DNA of 64,000 nucleotides. Origin: Aliidiomarina indica (GTDB lineage Bacteria; Pseudomonadota; Gammaproteobacteria; Enterobacterales; Alteromonadaceae). The DNA lies in NCBI RefSeq assembly GCF_015354615.1, contig NZ_JACAVQ010000005.1, forward strand, positions 1 through 64,000. The letters run 5' to 3'. Under the pieces are notes generated by a model. It ran no database searches and was not told where the DNA came from. It worked only from the letters and a program-made list of their open reading frames with translations. Within the stretch, counting starts at the first letter, position 1, and each line of letters opens with the position of its first letter. Shown here in pieces: positions 36,194 through 45,292 of the stretch. The translations under genes and the position numbers were made by a program.

Positions 36194-36372
36194 GCTTACT
36201 TCCTTTTGTTGTGTGCGCACGCGTCCCACAAAGGCAGAATCCGTGCCGTGTTCACAACATTCTTACAAATCTGGCTACGTATTGCACCCCTGTAAATGTA
36301 ACATTCTGTAAACATAGTGATTACATTTAGCCCCCAGCTCGATTTCCGGGCTCTGGGGCGCGTCCCCCAGGG

Positions 36373-36486
36373 AAGTTCCGCCTCAGGGGTGGAACTCTGT
36401 TTTCGTCGGCGGGTTTGGGAGTTACGCCCCTGGGGTGGAACTCCTTTGGGGCGGAACTTTGCGGACCAACGCGGTGCGTTGGCTAC
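36373..36486. repeat. Family B pair plus family A REP
   Basis: Two family B copies (centres 36385 and 36431, 46 bp apart), a half copy (36443-36462) and one family A core at 36466-36482, all in the 298-bp interval between fbpC and the metzincin gene. The only place in the window where A and B families lie side by side. Confidence 0.82.
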
Positions 36487-36491
36487 GGCTT

Positions 36492-37547
36492 TTAGGTATC
36501 GCAGTAGCCGGCGGGGAAGAGGACGAGGTGATCCATGTTGAGGCGCAGGCCAACTTCTTGATTAACCTTGTATTCGTGGTGGGACGGGGCCATGCAGATA
36601 AGGTGGCTGCCGTCTTGTAATTCTGCGGTGTACAAAAAGTGAGCGCCACGGAAACCGCGGGCGACAATCTTGGCACGACGCTCGCTGCTCTCGTCGATCA
36701 CGATATCGTCGGGCCGAATCAGTACATCAACTGCTTCGCCTTCGGTACCGCGTTGCACTTCGTCGCCATGGAGCAATCCAAGCACGGTATCCACTTTCAG
36801 ATCTTCAGTGACTGAGCCATGTAAAAGCACCCCAATGCCAATAAAGTCAGCGACCAAATGGTGCGCCGGACGGTGGTACAAACCATAAGGCGTGTCCCAC
36901 TGCAGCAAGCGACCGTGATACATCACGCCGGCTTTGTCAGCGAGGGCGAAGGCCTCTTGTTGGTCGTGGGTCACCAGTAACGCGGTGATTCCCTCTTCCT
37001 TTAGTAAGGCACGCACTTCCGTGGCAAGAGATTCACGCAATTCAGCGTCGAGCGACGAGAAAGGTTCATCGAGCAATAGCAGTTTTGGTTTCGGAGCTAA
37101 TGCACGGGCCAACGCGATGCGCTGCTGCTGACCGCCGCTTAATTGGTGCGGGTAACGCGGTCCGTAGCCGGCCAAACCGACATGATCGAGCAGCTGATGG
37201 ACCCGCCGTTTTTGCTCATCTTGCGACTGCTCGCGGATGCCAAAAGCGATGTTCTCGAACACGGTAAGGTGCGGAAATAACGCGAAATCTTGGAAAACCA
37301 TGCCCACGCCGCGCTTTTCTGGCGGTACTAGTTGAGCGGGTGAACTAACCAATTGGCCATTGAGTTCGATGCGCCCGCCCTGCACTGGTTCGAAGCCTGC
37401 AATGGCCCGCAGTAAGGTGGTTTTTCCACAGCCACTTGGCCCCAGCAGACAGCCGATTTCGCCCTCATCCAACGAGAGGGTGACGTCATCGACGATTGTG
37501 GTTCGGCCGAAACCGACCTCAGTTCCACTGAGTTTTAACAGGCTCAT
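36492..37547 (-). CDS. fbpC: Fe(III) ABC transporter, ATP-binding protein
   Basis: A 351-residue ABC ATPase. Walker A GPSGCGKTT (about 35-43), Q-loop DFALFPHLTVFEN, signature LSGGQQQRIALARAL, Walker B KLLLLDEPFSSLD, then a C-terminal TOBE-like regulatory domain with VDVLIRPDDIVI. Pattern and neighbours match FbpC/AfuC/SfuC for ferric iron. It couples ATP hydrolysis to uptake by the FbpB permease, whose 3' end it overlaps by 29 nt. Confidence 0.93.
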   Translation of the reverse strand: MSLLKLSGTEVGFGRTTIVDDVTLSLDEGEIGCLLGPSGCGKTTLLRAIAGFEPVQGGRIELNGQLVSSPAQLVPPEKRGVGMVFQDFALFPHLTVFENIAFGIREQSQDEQKRRVHQLLDHVGLAGYGPRYPHQLSGGQQQRIALARALAPKPKLLLLDEPFSSLDAELRESLATEVRALLKEEGITALLVTHDQQEAFALADKAGVMYHGRLLQWDTPYGLYHRPAHHLVADFIGIGVLLHGSVTEDLKVDTVLGLLHGDEVQRGTEGEAVDVLIRPDDIVIDESSERRAKIVARGFRGAHFLYTAELQDGSHLICMAPSHHEYKVNQEVGLRLNMDHLVLFPAGYCDT

Positions 37548-39297
37548 AGATCTCTCCAGGTTTCGGTTCGCCCGCGCGAATCTCGTTCTGTAAATGCTGA
37601 CGGCGGTTCATGGCTCGGCTCAATAATATCACCGGAATCAGGCCCGCGAGCACTATCATGAGGGCGGCTGGACCAGCGTCGGCAAGGCGCTCGTCGCCTG
37701 CCATTTCGTATGCTCTCACGGCTAAGGTATTGAAATTAAAAGGCCTTAATACCAAGGTTGCGGGTAACTCTTTGAGGACATCGACGAACACCAAGATGCC
37801 GGCGGTCAATAAACTTGTACGCAATAGCGGAAAATGAATGCGGGTGAGCATTTCTCGCGATTTTAGGCCTAAAATACGCCCTGATTCGTCCATTGCTTTG
37901 CTGATTTGGCTCAAACCAGAGTCGACCGTTTGAATGGAGATCGATAAAAATCGCACCGTATACGCGAATAATAGCGCCACGATCGTGCCAGATAATAGCA
38001 GGCCGGGGTTGAATCCGAACCATGCTTCGGCGACATCGATGATGCGGTTGTCGAGCCAGGCCAGCGGCACCATGACGCCGACGGCGATAACCACCCCGGG
38101 AATCGCGTAGCCGAGGGATGCGAAGGCGACACTGCCGCGAGTGAGTCGGTTATTTGCCGCTCGACGTCCATTGAGCGCCGCTTCGCGTTTGCCGTAGCAC
38201 AGCCAGAGTGCCAGCATCACCGTGATAAAGGCGGCAAGACTTGCCAAAATTAAGCTATTTCGCACGAGAATCCAGAAATTAGGGTCGCTCCAAATTCCGA
38301 AGCGGTCCGCAGACCAGAAAACGAGCTGCAACGCCGGCAGGGCGAAGCCAAACAACACCGGTAGGAAACAGGCGATAAATGCGAGACCTGCTTTGAAGCC
38401 TTTGAGGCGCATCGGGCGCGTAGTTTGTGAGCTGCGTCCGGCGTGATGGTAGCGCGATTGTTTGCGGGAAATGCGCTCTACGAGCATTAATACCACAACC
38501 GCGCTCAGTAAAATGCTAGCCAATTGCAGCGCACCGACGGGGTCGGCCATGCCGTACCAAGTGCGAAAGATGCCCGTTGTGAATGTGGTCACGCCGTAAA
38601 AATGAACCGTGCCGTAATCGGCGAGGGTTTCCATAAGCGCGAGAGTGACGCCGGTGGCGATGGCCGGGCGTGCCATGGGCAACGCGACGCGGTAAAAACT
38701 TTGCCAGGGTCCGAGGCCGAGGGTTCGTCCAGCTTCGATGGCAGCGCGGGATTGCTCGATAAATGCAGCGCGGGTAATGAGGTAGACGTAAGGGAAAAGC
38801 ACGAAGCCCATTACGAGTACCGCGCCGGTGAGAGAGCGGATTTCGGGGAAGGCGTAATCGCCGATTTGCCAACCGGTAATTGCCCGCAATGCGCCTTGCA
38901 CCGGGCCTTCGAAGCTAAGCATGCCGCTGTAAGTGTACGCGGTGATGTAAGCGGGCATCGCCAGCGGCAGAAGTAGTGCCCAGCGTAGCCAGCGCACGCC
39001 GGGGAACTCGCACGCGGTGGTGAGCCAGGCCGCGGTGACACCGATGACGAGGGTGAGTAAGCCGACGCCAACGAGCAAAATGACCGAATGGCGCACGTAT
39101 TCGCCAACCACTGTGCTAAATAAATGGCTCAGGGTTTCGCGCTGCTCAGCGCCAAAGAGCCCGAGAAAAAAGCTCGCCACGACCACCAACAACGGCAGGC
39201 AGATCAGCAACGCGACTAGCGGTAACGACCAGTCGCGTAACTGTTTCCACAAATTATTGCCTGCAGCCGCCAATCCGCTGCGAATCATTTCAACCAT
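37519..39297 (-). CDS. fbpB: Fe(III) ABC transporter, fused permease
   Basis: A 592-residue permease with about twelve membrane helices made of two fused BPD-type halves. Each half carries an EAA-like loop (EAGRTLGLGPWQSFYRVALP in the first, DESGRILGLKSREMLTRIHFP in the second), as in FbpB/SfuB. ATG at 39297 is preceded by CGGAG. It forms the membrane channel between the periplasmic FbpA and FbpC and is separated from fbpA by 13 bp. Confidence 0.93.
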   Translation of the reverse strand: MVEMIRSGLAAAGNNLWKQLRDWSLPLVALLICLPLLVVVASFFLGLFGAEQRETLSHLFSTVVGEYVRHSVILLVGVGLLTLVIGVTAAWLTTACEFPGVRWLRWALLLPLAMPAYITAYTYSGMLSFEGPVQGALRAITGWQIGDYAFPEIRSLTGAVLVMGFVLFPYVYLITRAAFIEQSRAAIEAGRTLGLGPWQSFYRVALPMARPAIATGVTLALMETLADYGTVHFYGVTTFTTGIFRTWYGMADPVGALQLASILLSAVVVLMLVERISRKQSRYHHAGRSSQTTRPMRLKGFKAGLAFIACFLPVLFGFALPALQLVFWSADRFGIWSDPNFWILVRNSLILASLAAFITVMLALWLCYGKREAALNGRRAANNRLTRGSVAFASLGYAIPGVVIAVGVMVPLAWLDNRIIDVAEAWFGFNPGLLLSGTIVALLFAYTVRFLSISIQTVDSGLSQISKAMDESGRILGLKSREMLTRIHFPLLRTSLLTAGILVFVDVLKELPATLVLRPFNFNTLAVRAYEMAGDERLADAGPAALMIVLAGLIPVILLSRAMNRRQHLQNEIRAGEPKPGEIYEPVKTQWN

Positions 39298-39310
39298 CTA
39301 ATCTCCGAAA

Positions 39311-40345
39311 TCAGCGCCAGCCGGCTCTGTCCATCAGGCGCACTGCGGCAGTATTGTTGTCGCCTAACGCGCTCATCGGCAACTCGTCCGCCTTAAACTC
39401 GCCCCACGCTTCGAGCACTTCGCTCCAAGGCGCATTCGGGTTCGCCGGATACTCAGAATTCACCTCTGCATACCATGCTTGCGCTTCAACGCCCGCCAAG
39501 AAATCCATTAGTTTCAGCGCGTTATCTGTATTGCTAGCATGTTGCAAAAGACCAATTCCAGACACATTCACATGCACGCCCTGACTCTCTTGCGCCGGCC
39601 ATGCGATGGCAACTTTGCTCACCGTATCTTGGTTTGTGGCATCGCTACTGAGCGTCATCCCGCCAAAGTAGTAAGTGTTCGCTAACGCGATATCGCACTG
39701 TCCTGAAGCCACTGCGTGAATCTGATCACGATCACCGCCGACAGGATTGCGGGCGAAATTGGCCACTAAACCACGCGCCCACTGCTCGGTCGCCTCCTCA
39801 CCATGATGCGCAATCATCGCCGCGACCATTGATTGGTTATACACATTATCGGACGAGCGTACACAAATGCGACCGCGCCACTTGGGGTCAGCTAAGCTCA
39901 GATAATCGGTGATTTCTTCGGGGTTTACGCGGTCGATAGCATAGAAAACAGGCCGCGCACGCATGCTTAAGCCATACCAGAGACGGTCGGAATCACGTAA
40001 ATGCGCGGGAATGGCGTTGTCGAGAATGTCGCTGTGCACCGGTTGAAACAAACCGGATTCTTTTGCACGATGCAGCGCACCGGCATCGACCGTCAGAAAC
40101 AAGTCGGCTGGGCTATTGCGTCCTTCGTTTTGCAAGCGCGACAGTAGACCATCGCCCGACCCGGTCAACAAATTTACGCGAATGCCTGTTTCTTCAGAGA
40201 ATTGATCGAGTAACGGCTTAATGAGTCCTTCGTTACGCGAGGAGTATATGTTCACTTCTTCAATGTCACGCGGGCTACACGCGGTGATGCTCAGAGCAAA
40301 GGCCAACACGATAGTAAAACCTGCGAACACTACTTTTAAGTTCAT
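39311..40345 (-). CDS. fbpA: Fe(III) ABC transporter, periplasmic binding lipoprotein
   Basis: A 344-residue iron-binding protein of the FbpA/AfuA type with a lipoprotein-like signal (SITAC). Recognisable are VNIYSSRNEGLIKPLLDQF near the start, FYAIDRVNPEEITDYLSLADPKWRGRICVR in the middle (family-typical YADLADPKW), and a Tyr pair ANTYYFGG (Tyr220-221 region) that usually ligates Fe3+. ATG at 40345 has AAAGGAG upstream; a TTG in the same frame at 40363 overlaps that site and is not used. A Fur box lies 50 bp upstream, so the operon is iron-repressed. Confidence 0.92.
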   Translation of the reverse strand: MNLKVVFAGFTIVLAFALSITACSPRDIEEVNIYSSRNEGLIKPLLDQFSEETGIRVNLLTGSGDGLLSRLQNEGRNSPADLFLTVDAGALHRAKESGLFQPVHSDILDNAIPAHLRDSDRLWYGLSMRARPVFYAIDRVNPEEITDYLSLADPKWRGRICVRSSDNVYNQSMVAAMIAHHGEEATEQWARGLVANFARNPVGGDRDQIHAVASGQCDIALANTYYFGGMTLSSDATNQDTVSKVAIAWPAQESQGVHVNVSGIGLLQHASNTDNALKLMDFLAGVEAQAWYAEVNSEYPANPNAPWSEVLEAWGEFKADELPMSALGDNNTAAVRLMDRAGWR

Positions 40346-40395
40346 TTTAAAAACTCCTTTCAACAGATAGCGTTAGTGTAAAAGACTTATTCCGA

Positions 40396-40414
40396 AATGA
40401 CAATCGTTATCATT
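40396..40414 (-). promoter_or_regulatory. Fur box upstream of fbpABC
   Basis: AATGACAATCGTTATCATT is a near-perfect inverted repeat with both half-sites close to the Fur consensus GATAATGATAATCATTATC. Its position about 50 bp before fbpA fits Fur repression of iron(III) uptake. Confidence 0.82.
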
Positions 40415-40446
40415 TGCATCACCGCCCCTTCCCCCTTAGAAACAAC

Positions 40447-40563
40447 GGACAAAAACCGAGTTACGCCCCTGGGGTGGAACTGTTCTAGCCCAAGCGGGGT
40501 AAGGAAAACTCGGCTTTTACCGACGGACGAAAACCGAGTTGTACCCCAGGGGCGGAACTGGTG
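40447..40563 (+). repeat. Family B repeat pair
   Basis: Direct pair with centres 40470 and 40548, 78 bp apart, between the fbpA promoter and the stop of the phosphodiesterase-like gene (2 bp beyond the second copy). Confidence 0.85.
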
Positions 40564-40564
40564 T

Positions 40565-41437
40565 TTACAAGATGTGGTGGTGGAGTTGTTGGCGAAGCTT
40601 GGCTTCGAAAGAAGGCTTGAGGTGGGTGATCCATACGCTTCGTGGCGCCTTTTCCAGGGCGCGGAGCGTGGCATCGACCATTTTTGGTGTCATGTGTTTG
40701 GTATGTACAGCGAGTTCGTGATTTTCATTTGGGAAAGAGCACTCAATCATGAGGACATCAATGTCTCCAAGCTTGTTGAGTTCATGGTTGAGAAGCTCAC
40801 CGGCGGTGGTGTCTGACGTAAACACGAAATGAGCCTTCGCCGATTCAGGTTTAGTGGCCCCGGTGGGTGTTGCACCCTCGGAAGTCGCGGCCGTCCCAGA
40901 ATTATTCAAAGCCTCGGAAGTCGCTGCCGCCCCAGAAGCACCGAGCCCCTCTCCCGCAGACAACGCCACGGCGAAATCGAGATCTCCGCGCACACTCACC
41001 CCGACCGTCGGAATCGTGTGGTCAACGGGGAACAAAGTGAAGGTGGTGCCCTCAAGCTGCAGCTCGTCTCTGGGTTGAATTTCGTGCAGATTTAAAACAG
41101 GCCCGCATGGGCCCATCGAGCGCGTGAAGTCGGGCCAAATTTCATCATTAAATATATGATTTTTAAGCTTTTCGATAGTATGAGACAACGCATAAACTTG
41201 CACTTGATGGTTCACACCCTCAAACATATTGCTGAGAAACATGGGCAAGGACGCAATGTGGTCCATGTGCGCGTGCGTGAGGATCACGTGCTTTATTTTA
41301 CGCATTTCATCAACGCGTAGAGTGCTCAGTCCGGTGCCTGCATCAATGAGCACCGACTCGCCAACCCTAATGCACGTTGAGCCCGACTCCGCTCCCATAC
41401 CGCCGGAACAACCCAATACGTGGATGCGCTGCGCCAT
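40565..41437 (-). CDS. Class-II cyclic-nucleotide phosphodiesterase-like metallo-hydrolase
   Basis: A 290-residue metallo-beta-lactamase-fold protein. ILTHAHMDHIASLPMF (HxHxDH, about 75) and SCTIR-like early segments (GCSGGMGAESGSTC) match the class-II cAMP phosphodiesterase group (CpdP/PDE1), as does VWITHLKPSF near the C-terminus. Between residues about 160 and 200 there is an Ala/Ser/Thr-rich insertion coded by two imperfect 35-bp direct repeats (CCTCGGAAGTCGC...), absent from the core fold. It follows the DUF3429 gene with TAATG overlap. Cyclic-nucleotide activity is inferred. Confidence 0.75.
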   Translation of the reverse strand: MAQRIHVLGCSGGMGAESGSTCIRVGESVLIDAGTGLSTLRVDEMRKIKHVILTHAHMDHIASLPMFLSNMFEGVNHQVQVYALSHTIEKLKNHIFNDEIWPDFTRSMGPCGPVLNLHEIQPRDELQLEGTTFTLFPVDHTIPTVGVSVRGDLDFAVALSAGEGLGASGAAATSEALNNSGTAATSEGATPTGATKPESAKAHFVFTSDTTAGELLNHELNKLGDIDVLMIECSFPNENHELAVHTKHMTPKMVDATLRALEKAPRSVWITHLKPSFEAKLRQQLHHHIL

Positions 41438-41901
41438 TATGAAACCGTCCCGACCCGCATTTCAGAGGCTACGGTGATAAACCAAAGGAAGTGAGAGCCC
41501 ACGACCACGAACGTCACCGGCCGACGCAGGTTTTGATACCATTTGTCGCTCACCCGCGAAAGGTCATAGTTGAGCCAAAAAAGGTACATCAGGCTTAGAA
41601 GACCGAGTGTCCACAGTGGCGGCCAAAAAGCATACGCTGCCCACGCCGCTAATGGCGGGAGCATACTGTTAATCAAGCTTCCTTGCGGACGCTCGAGCTT
41701 GCCGGCCATCACTAATCCAAAATGGATGCCGCCCATAAACGACAGAATCACCGCGCTATATATAAGAAATACAGATAGAAATTGGGCTTGATAGAAGCCG
41801 ATTGCCCCGACAATTGCAGTAGCAATAAACGGCACCACCCCGGCCCAAGTAAGCCGACTTGCGGTAACAATGGCATCTTCCGACATACTGTGCTGACTCA
41901 T
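41437..41901 (-). CDS. DUF3429-type membrane protein
   Basis: A 154-residue protein with four or five hydrophobic helices and the segment FMGGIHFGLVMAG typical of DUF3429 proteins; function unknown. ATG at 41901 with AAGGGG upstream is the real start; a longer open frame to 42174 reads through two family B repeats (peptides ENRVAPQGWNC) and is an artefact. The stop overlaps the start of the following phosphodiesterase-like gene by one base. Confidence 0.82.
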   Translation of the reverse strand: MSQHSMSEDAIVTASRLTWAGVVPFIATAIVGAIGFYQAQFLSVFLIYSAVILSFMGGIHFGLVMAGKLERPQGSLINSMLPPLAAWAAYAFWPPLWTLGLLSLMYLFWLNYDLSRVSDKWYQNLRRPVTFVVVGSHFLWFITVASEMRVGTVS

Positions 41902-41927
41902 GCAAACCCCTTTTTCTTCACGTTGAC

Positions 41928-42043
41928 AACAGTTCCACCCCTGGGGCACAACTCGGTTTTCGTCCGATTTCAAAAATGCAAAATCCCGCGTATTACGTGG
42001 GCTGCAACAGTTCCACCCCTGGGGCGCAACTCGGTTTTCGTCC
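41928..42043 (-). repeat. Family B repeat pair
   Basis: Direct pair with centres 41942 and 42020, 78 bp apart, between the DUF3429 and YrbG genes; both have the GTTTTCGTC side to the right. Confidence 0.85.
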
Positions 42044-42061
42044 CGAGGGCGGAGGCGCACT

Positions 42062-43030
42062 TTAACGTGCGAGGGCGACCCAAGCCAAGTAGCCGATGTA
42101 GACGAGCAGGAAAAGTCCGCCTTCGACGCGATTAATCCGCCCCGGTCGCTTGGATCGCGGTAGGCGAAACGCAAACACCAATACTGCTAAGGTGAACAGC
42201 GCCATCACCACATAATCGCGTGTGAGTACCGCGGCCTCAAAGCTAAATGGATGAATCACGCCTGCTATCCCTACTACGGCCAGGGTGTTAAATAAGTTCG
42301 ATCCGAGCACGTTGCCCAAGGCTAAATCGTGTTCGTTCTTGCGGATGGCTGCGATGGCGCTGGCCAACTCCGGTAATGAGGTGCCGATGGCAACGATGGT
42401 GAGACCGATCACTAAATCGCTCACACCCATGGCTTCGGCGACGCTCACTGCGCCCCACACTAAAACTCGCGAACTGGCGATAAGCAAAAACAGGCCCACG
42501 AACAGCCACATCATGGCGCGCTGAATGGGCATGGCGTGGCTATCGATGTCAGTCAAGGTTTCCGCGCCAAGATTATCATCGCCGCTAAAGCTCTGTTTCA
42601 CCGTCCACAGCATCACCGCCACAAAAACCAACAGTAAAACAATAGCATCAAGGCGAGTGATGTTCAGGTTCCAGACGATTAACCCCGCCAGTGCGGTGAC
42701 CCCGATAAGCACCGGCATTTCCCGCCGTAGCACGTTAGAGCGCACCGTGATGGGCGCGAGCACAGCGGTAAGCCCGAGTACCAAACCAATGTTTGCGGTA
42801 TTCGAACCGAACGCATTTCCAAGCGCCAGCCCCGGATTCCCCTGCGCGGCAGCAAAGGCTGAGACCACCATTTCCGGCGCCGAGGTACCAAAACCGATAA
42901 CCAACATACCGATGAGCAATGGCGACATCCCGAAATGCCGCGCCGACACTGCGGCGCCTTCGACGAATCGGTCTGCGCTCCAAATCAACAAGGCCAAGCC
43001 AAAAACTATCGCAATAAACGCCAACAACAT
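42062..43030 (-). CDS. yrbG: Ca2+/Na+ exchanger, YrbG family
   Basis: A 322-residue inner-membrane cation exchanger with about ten helices in two inverted halves. The duplicated alpha-repeats are visible as GFGTSAPEMVVSAFAA (about 55) and AIGTSLPELASAIAA (about 220). Length matches E. coli YrbG (325). ATG at 43030 is chosen; the longer frame to 43147 crosses a family B repeat. Probably exports Ca2+; ion specificity not proved. Confidence 0.9.
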   Translation of the reverse strand: MLLAFIAIVFGLALLIWSADRFVEGAAVSARHFGMSPLLIGMLVIGFGTSAPEMVVSAFAAAQGNPGLALGNAFGSNTANIGLVLGLTAVLAPITVRSNVLRREMPVLIGVTALAGLIVWNLNITRLDAIVLLLVFVAVMLWTVKQSFSGDDNLGAETLTDIDSHAMPIQRAMMWLFVGLFLLIASSRVLVWGAVSVAEAMGVSDLVIGLTIVAIGTSLPELASAIAAIRKNEHDLALGNVLGSNLFNTLAVVGIAGVIHPFSFEAAVLTRDYVVMALFTLAVLVFAFRLPRSKRPGRINRVEGGLFLLVYIGYLAWVALAR

Positions 43031-43097
43031 GCTCGCATTCCCTTCGAAAATTTCATCTTCTGCTATCATACTGAAAAAACAAGTATTCGTCTCTGCG

Positions 43098-43155
43098 GAT
43101 AAAAACAGAGTTCCACCCCTGGGGCACAACTGTTTTCTGGGGCACAACTGTTTTG
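43098..43155 (+). repeat. Family B repeat with partial second copy
   Basis: One full copy (centre 43120) followed by a repeated right half (GGGGCACAACTGTTTT twice). Lies between divergent yrbG and the BCCT gene. Confidence 0.8.
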
Positions 43156-43182
43156 CGGAGTTATAACAAAAAAGCGAGGGTG

Positions 43183-45198
43183 ATGATGAGCGATGTATCT
43201 GGGAAGCGGCGCATTTTGATGAATCCGCCGGTCTTTATTGGGTCGGGGGTTATTGCTGCTATTTTTGTGTTGTTTGGTATTTTTGTGCCGGAAACTGCGA
43301 ATGCGACCTTTACCGCGGTGCAATCGTGGATTATGGAAACGGCGGGTTGGTATTACGTGCTCGTGGTTGCCCTTTTCCTGCTGTTCGTCACCTACTTGGC
43401 CTTTTCGCGATTTGGCTTAATTAAGTTGGGGCCGGATCATTCTCAGCCCGACTATAGCTACAAAAGCTGGTTTGCCATGCTGTTCAGCGCCGGTATGGGT
43501 ATCGGCCTGATGTTCTTCGGGGTCGCGGAGCCGGTGATGCATTACATCGCCCCTCCCGTTGGCGCCGGCGAAAATTTCGATGCCGCCCGGGAAGCCATGA
43601 ACATCACCTTCTTCCACTGGGGTTTGCACGCATGGGCTATTTACGCCGTGGTCGCCCTGTCGCTCGCCTATTTTGCGTTCCGCCATAACTTGCCGCTCAC
43701 CATACGCTCGTCGCTTTATCCTTTAATTGGCGATCGCATCTATGGTCCGATCGGCCACACGGTTGATATTTTTGCAGTGGTCGGGACCTTGTTCGGGGTG
43801 GCCACCTCACTTGGGTTCGGGGTGCTACAAATCAACTCGGGCTTGAACGCGTTAATCGGTATCGATCAGTCCATTTGGGTGCAAATCGCGCTCATCGTGG
43901 CTATCACCGCCATTGCAACAGTCTCCGTAGTGCTTGGCCTGGACGGCGGTATCCGCCGCATTTCCGAGCTTAATTTATTCTTGGCCGTTGGCCTGCTTAT
44001 CTTCGTATTATTTGCCGGCCCGACGGTATACTTGCTGCAATCGCTCGTGCAAAACATCGGTACCTATTTGTCATCAATTGTGAGCATGACCTTCAACCTC
44101 TACTCCTATGATCCAAGCACTTACGGCATGCAGGAGGGTTGTGTGGACTGCGAACCCAACACCTGGTTGGGCGGCTGGACCTTGTTCTACTGGGGTTGGT
44201 GGATTGCATGGTCGCCGTTTGTGGGAATGTTTATCGCACGCGTGTCGCGCGGCCGTACCATCCGCGAGTTCGTCACCGGCGTGCTGTTAGTGCCCATGGG
44301 CTTCACCTTTATGTGGATGACCTTCTTCGGGAACACCGCCATCCACCTTATTTTAATGGAGGGCATGACCTCGCTAGGCGTCGCTGTTATGGCCGATTCA
44401 TCGGTGGCCTTGTTCCAGTTCTTCGACGCGCTGCCCTTCTCCACCCTCGCATCTGTCGTGGCCACGATTTTGGTGGTGACCTTCTTCGTCACCTCGTCAG
44501 ACTCCGGCTCGCTCGTGGTCGACATCATTACCTCCGGTGGTGGCGATGAAGATTCTCCCACGTGGCAACGGATTTTCTGGTGTGCCTTGGAGGGGTTAAT
44601 CGCTATCGCGCTGCTACTTGCCGGCGGCTTGGGGGCCTTGCAGACCGCCTCCATCGCCTCGGCGCTGCCCTTCTCGATTGTCATGCTGTTGATGTGTTGG
44701 GGTCTGATACGCGCCCTGCGACTGGAAGTCGTGAAGCGGGTATCGCTGGAGTCGGCATTGAATGCGCCAACGGCCCAAGGTAATTGGCAGCAACAGTTGC
44801 GTCGTTTAGTGCGTCAACCGAGCAAAGACGAGGTGCTGACCTTTATTAAAGGCACTGCCACAGACGCCATGAAAGCGGTCGCCGCGGAGCTTGAAAAGCA
44901 AAACATTCAGGTGAAAGTGGAATATGGCGACGACGGTCGGGCCTGGCTGCAAACCGAGCACGGCGACGAGATGGATTTCTTCTATTCAGTGCGCCCCCGC
45001 GAGTATCACCCACCGAGTTTTGTCATGCGTGATATGCGCAAGAGCCGCGACGAAAAGCTGAAGTTCTTCAAAGCCGAGGTTCACTTGCGCGAAGGCGGGC
45101 AAGATTACGACATCTATGGTTGGAGCAAAGACCAAGTGATTTCGGATATCTTGCAGCAGTACGAGCGCCACTGGTTGTTCCTCGACGCAGTGCGGTAA
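43183..45198 (+). CDS. betT: BCCT-family betaine/choline transporter
   Basis: A 671-residue transporter with 12 predicted helices. Signature segments: FSAGMGIGLMFFGVAEPVMHY, FHWGLHAWAIYAVVALSLAYF, and WGWWIAWSPFVGMFIARVSRGRTIREF (helix 8 region), followed by a long C-terminal cytoplasmic domain of about 170 residues, as in BetT-type members. It imports choline, glycine betaine or a similar osmolyte with Na+ or H+. ATG at 43183 or 43186 follows GAGGG. The gene name is by subfamily likeness; substrate not certain. Confidence 0.88.
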   Translation: MMSDVSGKRRILMNPPVFIGSGVIAAIFVLFGIFVPETANATFTAVQSWIMETAGWYYVLVVALFLLFVTYLAFSRFGLIKLGPDHSQPDYSYKSWFAMLFSAGMGIGLMFFGVAEPVMHYIAPPVGAGENFDAAREAMNITFFHWGLHAWAIYAVVALSLAYFAFRHNLPLTIRSSLYPLIGDRIYGPIGHTVDIFAVVGTLFGVATSLGFGVLQINSGLNALIGIDQSIWVQIALIVAITAIATVSVVLGLDGGIRRISELNLFLAVGLLIFVLFAGPTVYLLQSLVQNIGTYLSSIVSMTFNLYSYDPSTYGMQEGCVDCEPNTWLGGWTLFYWGWWIAWSPFVGMFIARVSRGRTIREFVTGVLLVPMGFTFMWMTFFGNTAIHLILMEGMTSLGVAVMADSSVALFQFFDALPFSTLASVVATILVVTFFVTSSDSGSLVVDIITSGGGDEDSPTWQRIFWCALEGLIAIALLLAGGLGALQTASIASALPFSIVMLLMCWGLIRALRLEVVKRVSLESALNAPTAQGNWQQQLRRLVRQPSKDEVLTFIKGTATDAMKAVAAELEKQNIQVKVEYGDDGRAWLQTEHGDEMDFFYSVRPREYHPPSFVMRDMRKSRDEKLKFFKAEVHLREGGQDYDIYGWSKDQVISDILQQYERHWLFLDAVR

Positions 45199-45206
45199 TT
45201 ATTGGT

Positions 45207-45268
45207 GACCAACGCGGTGCGTTGGCTACTGGCGGTGTCTCGGGGTGGTGACCAACGCTGTGCGTGGG
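45207..45268 (+). repeat. Two family A REPs after the BCCT gene
   Basis: Core at 45209-45225 (CCAACGCGGTGCGTTGG) and a degenerate copy at 45252-45267. They lie within 10 bp of the stop codon. Confidence 0.78.
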
Positions 45269-45292
45269 TTGCTGGCGGCCCCGTCGCCATGA

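Noticed and set aside
41902-42174. N-terminal extension of the DUF3429 protein with ENRVAPQGWNC peptides
   Set aside because: These codons come from two family B repeats; the repeats happen to be open in this frame and a normal start with a ribosome-binding site lies downstream.
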